Source: Thermodesulfovibrionales bacterium
GTDB taxonomy: Bacteria; Nitrospirota; Thermodesulfovibrionia; Thermodesulfovibrionales; SM23-35
Length of the DNA stretch: 5,076 nucleotides
Direction of reading: 5' to 3'
Assembly: GCA_020053565.1 (NCBI GenBank)
Contig: JAGVMY010000017.1
Location: forward strand, 1-5,076
In this document: in pieces, positions 1-5,076 of the stretch
Layout: the number at the start of each line of letters is the position of its first letter
How positions within the stretch are numbered: position 1 is the first letter of the stretch
Translations under genes and position numbers: made by a program
The notes under the pieces: generated by a model
Told to the model about the DNA's origin: nothing
The model's database searches: none
The model's input: the letters and a program-made list of their open reading frames with translations, nothing else

Positions 1-326
1 AAGTTTACAGTGCTGGTCTTATGACTGCGGGTGTTCATAGAAGGGCAATTGCAGTCATGAAAGAGGTTGGTATTGATATATCAAGGCATAAATCTGAATT
101 GATTGATGAAGATTTACTCAAGCAGATGGACATAGTTGTGACGCTCTGCGGGAGTGCTGAAGAGTATTGTCCTCTAACACCACCTCTGATAAGACGTATC
201 CACTGGCCGATTGAAGACCCTGTTGGAACTGTGGGTACAGAGGAAGAGATAATGGCTGATTTCAGGCGAGCAAGAGATGAGATAAAGGAAAAGGTTCAAA
301 AGTTGATACAGGAAATTACTACTTAA
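1..326 (+). CDS. arsC: Arsenate reductase, thioredoxin-coupled (ArsC), 5' end missing
   Basis: This gene is partial. The reading frame is open from base 3 (VYSAGL...) and continues upstream out of the window, so the ATG at 21 is an internal methionine, not the start. 107 residues are visible. The family protein is about 139 residues and has VYSAG near residue 34, so roughly 34 N-terminal residues are lost, including the CX5R phosphatase-type loop with the first catalytic cysteine. Visible hallmarks are the VTLCG...YCP segment with two cysteines seven residues apart (codons at 147-149 and 168-170), matching the Cys82/Cys89 relay of B. subtilis ArsC, then the HWPIEDP segment with the conserved acid, and an EEE...RARDEI C-terminal helix. 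The enzyme reduces arsenate to arsenite in the cytoplasm, using a cysteine cascade regenerated by thioredoxin. The paired cysteines argue against a plain low-molecular-weight tyrosine phosphatase. Any ars operon partners would lie upstream. The gene converges on nrdJ. Confidence 0.93.
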   Translation, partial: VYSAGLMTAGVHRRAIAVMKEVGIDISRHKSELIDEDLLKQMDIVVTLCGSAEEYCPLTPPLIRRIHWPIEDPVGTVGTEEEIMADFRRARDEIKEKVQKLIQEITT

Positions 327-419
327 CCTGAATAATGCAGATATTGTTCATAAATTTGTTTAAACAGAATTATTTACAAAATCATGTTCTACAGGCAGGG
401 CACAGTATTTTCGCTTATT

Positions 420-453
420 CTCGGAGGTCCCGATAGCCATCGGGACCTCCGAG
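420..453. repeat. Perfect 15-bp stem, 4-nt loop hairpin
   Basis: Arms 420-434 and 439-453 are exact reverse complements around the loop AGCC at 435-438; the stem reads CTCGGAGGTCCCGAT. It is GC-rich compared with its AT-rich surroundings. On neither strand is it followed by a run of T, so it is not a classical intrinsic terminator. It could still block read-through or protect RNA 3' ends between the convergent arsC and nrdJ genes. It sits at the core of the fold-back element and looks like a REP-type unit. Confidence 0.8.
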
Positions 454-454
454 G

Positions 455-479
455 TAAATTCTGTCGAAGACAGAATTTA
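455..479. repeat. Perfect 11-bp stem, 3-nt loop hairpin
   Basis: Arms 455-465 (TAAATTCTGTC) and 469-479 pair completely around the loop GAA. It lies one base after the larger central hairpin and within the inner arms of the fold-back element. There is no following T-run on either strand. Two adjacent independent hairpins at the centre suggest the element was assembled from more than one repeat family. Confidence 0.75.
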
Positions 480-583
480 AAACCGCTCAAATGCTATGCC
501 CTGCCATCTCTTTTAAAATTTATGAATTATCAATAAATAAATTATTTCACAACATCTGCATTATTTGGAATGCATTATGAGGA

Positions 584-2326
584 TTAGTCTGTATCTATAA
601 ACCTTACCAGGGTACCTTTTTTTGCTGTTCCATATCTGAAAATTGTAATCCCTTTGCAGCCTTTTTCATATGCGAGTAGGAATGCTTTTGCAACATCCTC
701 CTTCTTTGATCTATAGGGCATATTGATGGTTTTCGATACTGCATTATCAGTGTATTCCTGGAAACATGCCTGCATCTCTATATGGTCTTCAGGTGGAATT
801 TCATGTGCAGTTTTAAAGAGCCTCTTTATCTCATTTGGAACATCTTTAATACCTCTTAAGTAACCTTTTGCGATAACTTTTTCTCTCAGTTCATCACTAT
901 AAAATCCTCTGTTTTGAGCTATCCCAAAGAAGTATTTGTTCATTTCATAAAGTTCTGAGTCCAATATAAGTCTCTTATATGAGAGAGCAAACAGGGGCTC
1001 AATACCGCTTGAACAGTCTGCAATAATCGAGAGTGTCCCTGTTGGTGCTATTGTTGTAGTTGTAGCATTTCTTACACTTGGCATACCAGGAGCGTCATAA
1101 ACAGACCCCTTAAAATTAGGGAAAACCCCTCTTTTCTCAGCAAGTTCCACAGATGCCTGTCTTGCTGTATCTCTTATGAATTTCATCAAATTCCGTGCGA
1201 GTCGAAATGCTTTTTTATGGTTATACGGAATACCAAGCAATATCAACTTGTCAGCCCATCCCATGACACCAAGCCCGATTTTTCTATTGCCTTTATGCAT
1301 TTCCTCTATCGCAGGAAGTGGATATTTATTCACATCTATACAGTTGTCTAAAAACCTTACAGAGGTTTTTATATCCTCTGAGAGGCTGTTAAAATCTATT
1401 TGTTGAGTTATGTTCTTGACGGTTGACTGAGGACTGGTGACCGTTGACTGTTTTACATATTTTGATAGGTTGATAGACCCTAACACACATGACTCATAAG
1501 GAAGAAGGGGTTGCTCTCCGCAAGGGTTTGTTGACTCAATAGTTCCAATATGAGGTGTTGGATTTGTTTTGTTAATCCTGTCAATAAAGATGACACCTGG
1601 GTCACCTGTCTCCCATGCACTTTCTACCATTGCGTCAAATACAGTCTTCGCCTTAATTTTACCAATTACGGCTTTTGTTCTCGGGTTTATAAGCTCATAT
1701 TCTTTATCATTTTTAAGTGCATCCATAAATGAGTCGGTAACTGAAACAGAAATATTGAAGTTTGTAAGTTCTCCTTCAGACCTTTTTATCTTAATAAAAT
1801 CTAAAATGTCCGGATGGTCAATACGCAGGATACCCATATTTGCCCCTCGTCTTGCACCGCCTTGCTTTATCACCTCTGTTGCGGTGTTATAAATCCTCAT
1901 AAATGATACAGGGCCACTTGCAACGCCACCTGTTGAACGGACAATGTCTGCCTTTGGCCTGAGTCTTGAAAAGGAAAATCCTGTGCCACCGCCACTCTGA
2001 AGGATTAATGCAGCATTTTTTAATGTATCGAAAATACTTTTTATAGAGTCGTCGACTGGAAGCACAAAACATGCAGCAAGCTGTCCCATTTCTTTCCCCG
2101 CGTTCATCAGGGTAGGGGAATTTGGAAGAAATTTGAGGTCTGTCATGAGTGTATAGAATTTCTTCTCCCAGTCTTCAGGACTACTGTTATACTGACTTTC
2201 TGCAGAAGAAACGTTTTTTGCAACTCTTGCGAACATCTCCTCAGGGGTTTCAATAATGGTTCCTGACTCATCCCTTATGAGATATCTTCGCTGGAGTACC
2301 TTCAGGGAATTTTCAGAGAGGGTCAT
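584..2326 (-). CDS. nrdJ: Adenosylcobalamin-dependent (class II) ribonucleotide reductase, short form
   Basis: The 580-residue enzyme reduces ribonucleotides to deoxyribonucleotides using a thiyl radical generated from adenosylcobalamin. It has no N-terminal ATP-cone. Visible landmarks: FLPNSPTLMNAG (66-77); AAC86 for the first redox cysteine; QSGGGTGFSFSRLRP (110-124); the active-site segment N267-P-C269-G-E271 with C280 eleven residues on, matching the N/C/E/C spacing of Thermotoga maritima NrdJ (320/322/324/333); the APTGTLS phosphate loop (427-433); and KTINMP (532-537). It ends soon after GCKGIT (556-561), and the C-terminal cysteine pair that normally passes electrons from thioredoxin is absent. 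Residues 292-309 form a low-complexity insert encoded by a 7-bp tandem repeat. The ATG overlaps the leuA stop by 4 bases. The nearest GAGAAG lies 12 bases upstream, too far for a strong ribosome site, so translational coupling to leuA is likely. Confidence 0.93.
   Translation of the reverse strand: MTLSENSLKVLQRRYLIRDESGTIIETPEEMFARVAKNVSSAESQYNSSPEDWEKKFYTLMTDLKFLPNSPTLMNAGKEMGQLAACFVLPVDDSIKSIFDTLKNAALILQSGGGTGFSFSRLRPKADIVRSTGGVASGPVSFMRIYNTATEVIKQGGARRGANMGILRIDHPDILDFIKIKRSEGELTNFNISVSVTDSFMDALKNDKEYELINPRTKAVIGKIKAKTVFDAMVESAWETGDPGVIFIDRINKTNPTPHIGTIESTNPCGEQPLLPYESCVLGSINLSKYVKQSTVTSPQSTVKNITQQIDFNSLSEDIKTSVRFLDNCIDVNKYPLPAIEEMHKGNRKIGLGVMGWADKLILLGIPYNHKKAFRLARNLMKFIRDTARQASVELAEKRGVFPNFKGSVYDAPGMPSVRNATTTTIAPTGTLSIIADCSSGIEPLFALSYKRLILDSELYEMNKYFFGIAQNRGFYSDELREKVIAKGYLRGIKDVPNEIKRLFKTAHEIPPEDHIEMQACFQEYTDNAVSKTINMPYRSKKEDVAKAFLLAYEKGCKGITIFRYGTAKKGTLVRFIDTD
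1416..1450 (-). repeat. 7-bp tandem repeat, five degenerate units, inside nrdJ
   Basis: On the minus strand this stretch reads as five consecutive heptamers: CAGTCAA, CGGTCAC, CAGTCCT, CAGTCAA, CCGTCAA. All fit the pattern (C)NGTC(N)(N), and the first and fourth are identical. The 35 bp encode most of the Ser/Thr/Val/Gln-rich segment at about residues 295-306 of NrdJ. That segment lies between the conserved GSINLS strand and the VRFLDN helix, where other family members have a short loop. It looks like a small satellite that expanded or inserted in a tolerant surface loop without breaking the frame. Confidence 0.7.
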
Positions 2327-3840
2327 GATGACATTTTTCTTCTCACTGCCAGCTTATTCAGGGCATTGATATATGCCCTTGCAGAGGCTACTATGATATC
2401 CGTGTCAGCACCGTGTCCTCTTACAGTTCTGCCTTCTTCCTCAAGTGAGACTATCACCTCGCCAAGAGCGTCAGTTCCACCGGTAATGCCCTTTACTTCA
2501 AATTTCAGAAGATTGCTTTTTGTATCTGTAATAGAAGCAATGGCTTTATATGTTGCATCTACAGGACCATCACCGTGTTCAGTCCTGTGGATCAAAATTT
2601 CACCGACCTTAAGTGTGACCGTGGCGGTAGGTTTTTGTTTTGTTCCGCTTGAAACAAAAAGTTCAACAAGACTGTAAGCCTCCGGTATCTTTGATACCTG
2701 CTCTGATACGAGTGCCTCAATGTCTTCATCAAATATATCCTTCTTCTGATCAGCGAGCTGTTTAAACTTCTCGAAAGCATTATTCAGCTCTTCATCTGTA
2801 AGGACATAGCCAAGCTCTTTTAACCGTGCCCTGAATGCATGTCTTCCGGAATGTTTTCCGAGTACAAGTTTAGATTGAGGGATTCCAACAGCTTCAGGCC
2901 TCATTATCTCATAGGTAGAACGTTCCTTGAGAAAGCCGTCCTGGTGTATGCCTGCCTCATGCGCAAATGCATTTGCACCAACAATTGCCTTATTAGGTTG
3001 AACGACTATACCTGTTATCTTTGAGACGAGGCGGCTGCTCCTGTATATTTCTTCAGTGACTATTTTCGTATCAGCATTAAAAAATTTAGGTCTTGTTTTG
3101 AGTGACATAACCACCTCTTCTAAGGAGGCGTTCCCTGCTCTCTCTCCAATACCATTAATGGTACATTCTACCTGGCCTGCACCTTTTAAAACAGCAGCAA
3201 GAGAGTTTGCAACAGCAAGTCCAAGGTCGTTATGACAATGCACAGAGATGACTGCCTTATCGATATTAGGCACTTTATTTATAAGATACTCAATAAGTTC
3301 ACTGAATTCCTGAGGGACTGTGTATCCAACTGTATCAGGGATATTTACTGTCTTTGCGCCTGCCTTGATTACCTCTTCCGTTACTTTGCAAAGATAGTCC
3401 CAGTCAGACCTTGTGGCATCCTCTGCGGAGAATTCCACATCATCTGTATACTGTCGAGCTCTTTTCACAGCCTTCACTGCTGCATCGAGCACCTCTTCCC
3501 TCTCCATTTTTAACTTATACTTGAGATGAATATCAGATGTTGCAAGAAATGTATGGATTCTCTTCTGTTCAGCAGGCATTACCGCTTCGCCTGCCCTGTC
3601 TATATCAATATCCTTTGTTCGTGCAAGACCTGCTATTGTTGCACCTTTTACTTCAGTGGCAATCCTTTTTACCGCCTCAAAGTCACCCTGAGAGGCTATA
3701 GGAAACCCTGCTTCAATTATATCAACTCCCAGTCGAACAAGCTGTTTTGCAACACGAAGCTTTTCCTCGACATTCATCGATGCACCGGGTGACTGTTCAC
3801 CATCGCGGAGTGTAGTGTCAAATATCTTTATTATTCTCAT
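2323..3840 (-). CDS. leuA: 2-isopropylmalate synthase (LeuA)
   Basis: This 505-residue enzyme catalyses the first committed step of leucine synthesis, condensing acetyl-CoA with 2-oxoisovalerate in the cytoplasm. The N-terminal TIM barrel opens with FDTTLRDGEQSPG (7-19), giving the metal ligand D8 and catalytic R12. H201 and H203 in HCHNDLGLAVANS (201-213) and N237 in GIGERAGNAS (230-239) complete the divalent-metal site. HEAGIHQDG (294-302) and LGKHSGRHA (327-335) mark the linker region. The part from about 385 to 500, with GDGPVDA and GHGADTDIIVASARAY (475-490), is the regulatory domain that binds leucine in this family. Length is typical for bacterial LeuA, and domain order favours LeuA over citramalate or homocitrate synthase. 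The ATG at 3840 lies six residues before the FDTTLRDGEQ motif, as usual, and overlaps the pssA stop by 4 bases (ATGA). A GGCAGG stretch about 10 bases upstream may serve as ribosome site. Confidence 0.96.
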   Translation of the reverse strand: MRIIKIFDTTLRDGEQSPGASMNVEEKLRVAKQLVRLGVDIIEAGFPIASQGDFEAVKRIATEVKGATIAGLARTKDIDIDRAGEAVMPAEQKRIHTFLATSDIHLKYKLKMEREEVLDAAVKAVKRARQYTDDVEFSAEDATRSDWDYLCKVTEEVIKAGAKTVNIPDTVGYTVPQEFSELIEYLINKVPNIDKAVISVHCHNDLGLAVANSLAAVLKGAGQVECTINGIGERAGNASLEEVVMSLKTRPKFFNADTKIVTEEIYRSSRLVSKITGIVVQPNKAIVGANAFAHEAGIHQDGFLKERSTYEIMRPEAVGIPQSKLVLGKHSGRHAFRARLKELGYVLTDEELNNAFEKFKQLADQKKDIFDEDIEALVSEQVSKIPEAYSLVELFVSSGTKQKPTATVTLKVGEILIHRTEHGDGPVDATYKAIASITDTKSNLLKFEVKGITGGTDALGEVIVSLEEEGRTVRGHGADTDIIVASARAYINALNKLAVRRKMSS

Positions 3841-4568
3841 TTTGTAATACCTGCCTTATTCATTTGTTTTCGTTTCTTATAATAAAGAACTATGTTTTCA
3901 ATGAGACCACCAATCAAATAAATCATCGCAAACAAGAAAAGTGCAATCTGGGGATGCATGACTATCACGAAGAGTACCATAACTATTACAACTAATATCC
4001 AGAAAGGTTTTCTTTTACTTAGGTCCAGTTCCTTTATACCATGAAACCTCAGTGTACTTACCATAAGCACAGAAAGAAATATGGTAAAAATCAAAATAAA
4101 ATAATTTTTATCCGGTACAGTATCCCATTTTTCATAGTAGAATATTACAAGTGTTGCAATCATTGTTGCAGCGCCTGGAATGGGCATGCCGGTAAATGAT
4201 CTGGATTCAGAAGAGCCCATCTGAATATTGTATCTCGCAAGCCTCAGTGCACCGCATGCCACAAACAAAAAAGCAGCAGCCCAGCCGGCTCGGCCGAAGG
4301 ATGCAAGACTCCACGTATAGAGAATGACTGCTGGGGCAACGCCAAAGGCAACCAGGTCAGATAAAGAGTCTAATTCTATACCGAACCGCGTAGTGCTGCT
4401 TGTAAGCCTCGCAACCCAGCCATCGAGACCATCGAAAATATTTGCAACCATGATAGCCCAGGCAGCAATGACGTAATCGCCCTTGAGTGCTGCGAGGATT
4501 GAATAAAACCCGCAGAACAGCCCACAGAGCGTCAGTGTGTTCGGAAGTATGTATATCCCTTTCTTCAT
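3837..4568 (-). CDS. pssA: CDP-diacylglycerol-serine O-phosphatidyltransferase
   Basis: This 243-residue integral membrane enzyme transfers phosphatidyl from CDP-diacylglycerol to serine, making phosphatidylserine, the precursor of phosphatidylethanolamine. The CDP-alcohol phosphatidyltransferase signature is complete: D46, D49, G50, A53, R54, then G63, D67 and D71 (DGLDGWVAR...GIELDSLSD); the aspartates bind two metal ions. About eight hydrophobic segments are visible, near 7-29, 31-45, 73-90, 95-112, 131-145, 155-174, 189-205 and 207-228, and the protein ends in a basic tail (KKRKQ). LPNTLTLCGLFCG at 8-20 is typical of the bacterial type II PssA subfamily. An in-frame TAA lies 12 bases upstream with no other start between, so the ATG at 4568 is the only possible start. 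It has no clear Shine-Dalgarno sequence. It is the first gene of the operon; the usual partner psd is not in the window. Confidence 0.95.
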   Translation of the reverse strand: MKKGIYILPNTLTLCGLFCGFYSILAALKGDYVIAAWAIMVANIFDGLDGWVARLTSSTTRFGIELDSLSDLVAFGVAPAVILYTWSLASFGRAGWAAAFLFVACGALRLARYNIQMGSSESRSFTGMPIPGAATMIATLVIFYYEKWDTVPDKNYFILIFTIFLSVLMVSTLRFHGIKELDLSKRKPFWILVVIVMVLFVIVMHPQIALFLFAMIYLIGGLIENIVLYYKKRKQMNKAGITK

Positions 4569-4609
4569 TAAATCTAATTATAATAAAAATATGATATATT
4601 TGCTTAAAA

Positions 4610-4615
4610 ATTATA
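4610..4615 (-). promoter_or_regulatory. Probable -10 box for the pssA-leuA-nrdJ operon
   Basis: The minus strand reads TATAAT here, a perfect sigma-70 -10 hexamer, with an expected start near 4603 and a 5' leader of about 35 bases before pssA. No good TTGACA-like -35 lies at 16-18 bp spacing (ATAAGG at 17 bp), so the promoter may be weak or activator-dependent. The whole region is AT-rich, so a chance match is possible. Confidence 0.45.
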
Positions 4616-4648
4616 CTCTTGCTTTTCGGAGTCCTTATAAATCAAATT

Positions 4649-4657
4649 TGCTATAAT
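4649..4657 (+). promoter_or_regulatory. Extended -10 promoter for the small ORF and mscL
   Basis: TGCTATAAT is a perfect extended -10 element (TGnTATAAT), which can work without a good -35 box, and none is seen upstream. Transcription would start near 4664, giving about 32 bases of leader before the small ORF at 4696 and about 87 before mscL. A second TATAAT occurs at 4674-4679, but without the TG extension. Confidence 0.55.
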
Positions 4658-4671
4658 GGTATTGATTATTT

Positions 4672-4697
4672 CCTATAATAGGTGAAGGTTTACCTAT
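4672..4697. promoter_or_regulatory. Possible operator or RNA hairpin: CCTAT/ATAGG half-sites
   Basis: Three copies of one pentamer occur: CCTAT at 4672-4676, its reverse complement ATAGG at 4678-4682, and CCTAT at 4693-4697. The two direct copies are 21 bp apart, about two helical turns. In RNA, ATAGGT (4678-4683) can pair with ACCTAT (4692-4697), placing GAAGG in the loop and part of the small-ORF ATG in the stem. It could be an operator downstream of the extended -10, or a structure tuning initiation. Short arms in AT-rich DNA make chance a real alternative. Confidence 0.25.
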
Positions 4698-4758
4698 GTG
4701 TGAATTTTGCACAAAGCATGGAGAAGGTAAAAAGTGGAAGGAGAGTAACCATGTTTAA
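4696..4758 (+). CDS. 20-residue small ORF before mscL, Cys-rich leader peptide or gene remnant
   Basis: The ORF runs ATG to TAA and encodes MCEFCTKHGEGKKW followed by KESNHV. It has its own good ribosome site, GAAGG at 4684-4688, seven bases before the ATG. Its stop codon lies just inside mscL in another frame, so the two overlap by 8 bases and the mscL ribosome site falls inside it. This arrangement permits translational coupling. From memory, the first 14 residues closely resemble the N-terminus of a larger cysteine-rich, probably iron-sulfur, protein family of anaerobic bacteria, in which the tryptophan is followed by YL...NYS. Here that similarity stops at the tryptophan. It may therefore be a truncated copy of such a gene, or a promoter-plus-start segment captured in front of mscL. 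It may also be a functional leader peptide. The CxxC and histidine could bind metal. No function is assigned. Confidence 0.5.
   Translation: MCEFCTKHGEGKKWKESNHV
4738..4743 (+). promoter_or_regulatory. Strong ribosome binding site of mscL
   Basis: AAGGAG lies seven bases before the mscL ATG, a near-ideal Shine-Dalgarno sequence. It fixes the mscL start at 4751. It lies within the small ORF's codons, so ribosomes translating the small ORF would pass over it. Confidence 0.85.
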
Positions 4759-5076
4759 AGAATTCAAAGAATTTGCAATGCGGGGTAATGTAGTTGATAT
4801 GGCTGTTGGTATAATCATTGGCGCTGCTTTCGGAACAATCGTCAATTCGTTTGTTTCTGATATCATTATGCCGCCTATCGGCCTGCTATTGAGTAATGTT
4901 GATTTTTCCACCCTGTTCATTATTCTCAAAGAGGGTAAAGTTGCAGGACCCTATGCTTCTATCGCTGCTGCAAAGACTGCAGGTGCGGTTACAGTCAACT
5001 ATGGCATATTCATAAATACAATTATTAACTTCCTCATCATTGCCTTTGCAGTGTTTCTCCTCATTCGGAACATCAA
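4751..5076 (+). CDS. mscL: Large-conductance mechanosensitive channel MscL, 3' end missing
   Basis: 108 complete codons are visible and the frame is open at the window end; the family is usually about 130-150 residues, so the C-terminal cytoplasmic helix is cut off. The N-terminus MFKEFKEFAMRGNVVDMAVG is the amphipathic helix plus start of TM1 typical of MscL. TM1 runs through about residue 45, including the glycine/alanine-rich pore stretch GIIIGAAFG and the DIIMPPIG segment (37-44). A periplasmic loop (about 46-80) ends in AGAVTVNYG, and TM2 covers about 85-107. The homopentameric inner-membrane channel opens under membrane tension and releases solutes during hypo-osmotic shock. The start is fixed by AAGGAG seven bases upstream. 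It is divergent from pssA and probably cotranscribed with the preceding small ORF. Confidence 0.96.
   Translation, partial: MFKEFKEFAMRGNVVDMAVGIIIGAAFGTIVNSFVSDIIMPPIGLLLSNVDFSTLFIILKEGKVAGPYASIAAAKTAGAVTVNYGIFINTIINFLIIAFAVFLLIRNI

Larger units (their letters stand above)
331..565. mobile_element. Nested fold-back (MITE/REP-like) palindromic element, 235 bp
   Basis: The two ends, 331-362 and 534-565, form a 32-bp terminal inverted repeat with 26 matches by direct comparison; the outermost 17 positions have one mismatch. An inner inverted pair, 394-410 and 489-505 (GGCAGGGCA... on the left arm), matches at 15 of 17 positions. The centre holds two further perfect hairpins, listed separately. 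No ORF of useful length lies inside and no clear target-site duplication is visible at the ends. The sequence between arsC and nrdJ is therefore almost entirely one large imperfect palindrome. That is the form of a non-autonomous miniature transposable element, or of a composite of palindromic repeats inserted between convergent genes. Calling it mobile is inference: no transposase is present, and copy number in the genome is unknown. Confidence 0.6.

Noticed and set aside
21..326. Complete 101-codon gene starting at the ATG at 21
   Set aside because: The frame is open upstream and reads VYSAGL, a conserved ArsC segment. A start at 21 would lack the catalytic N-terminal loop.
420..479. The two central hairpins as an intrinsic bidirectional terminator
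   Set aside because: Stems are strong, but neither is followed by a T-run on either strand. A role in blocking read-through is possible but not a classical terminator.
331..565. CRISPR array or riboswitch in the arsC-nrdJ gap
   Set aside because: The repeats are inverted and nested, not direct with regular spacers. The gap lies between two gene ends, so there is no downstream gene for a riboswitch to control.
566..583. Frameshifted C-terminal tail of nrdJ beyond its stop
   Set aside because: Reading past the stop in the other frames gives no cysteine-containing tail before the palindromic element begins, so a simple recent frameshift is not supported.
1176..2072. Open frames of 60-107 codons on the plus strand and an alternative minus frame within 1176-2072
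   Set aside because: They lie wholly inside nrdJ in other frames, show no recognisable motif or ribosome site, and the nrdJ frame is well conserved throughout.
2366..3792. Several plus-strand open frames and one alternative minus frame across leuA
   Set aside because: They are antisense or out-of-frame shadows of a complete, motif-rich leuA; translations are low in recognisable features.
4674..4679. Second plus-strand TATAAT as the main mscL promoter
   Set aside because: It has no TG extension or suitable -35, and transcription from it would start at or after the small-ORF ribosome site. It is kept only as an alternative to the extended -10 at 4649-4657.
4690..4929. Minus-strand frame of 79 codons opposite the mscL start
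   Set aside because: It is the antisense of the well-identified mscL N-terminus and of its ribosome site; no supporting start signal.

Overview
The window reads as ordinary bacterial chromosome of moderate to low GC content, with tightly packed genes. No gene is diagnostic of a taxon. The pssA-leuA junction (common in Geobacter-like Desulfobacterota and in Nitrospirota), an adenosylcobalamin-dependent ribonucleotide reductase, and a short ORF resembling the N-terminus of a cysteine-rich iron-sulfur protein family of anaerobes together suggest an anaerobic or facultative member of the Nitrospirota or Desulfobacterota. This placement is inference.

Layout. (1) Positions 1-326, plus strand: the C-terminal three quarters of a thioredoxin-coupled arsenate reductase (ArsC), cut by the window start. 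(2) Positions 327-583: a gap between convergent genes, filled almost entirely by a nested fold-back (MITE/REP-like) element at 331-565. (3) Positions 584-4568, minus strand: a compact operon transcribed pssA -> leuA -> nrdJ, with a 4-base ATGA overlap at each junction. It makes phosphatidylserine synthase, 2-isopropylmalate synthase and a short class II ribonucleotide reductase. (4) Positions 4569-4750: a divergent promoter region. It holds a TATAAT box toward pssA, an extended -10 box toward mscL, and a 20-codon small ORF with its own ribosome binding site whose stop codon overlaps the mscL start. (5) Positions 4751-5076, plus strand: the first 108 codons of mscL, the large-conductance mechanosensitive channel, cut by the window end.

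The three operon genes belong to different pathways: phospholipid head-group synthesis, leucine synthesis and dNTP synthesis. Their coupling is probably one of translation and expression level rather than a shared pathway. I see no complete novel system. The points most worth checking are the small ORF before mscL, the nested palindromic element, a 7-bp tandem repeat inside nrdJ, and the absence of the usual C-terminal cysteine pair in NrdJ.
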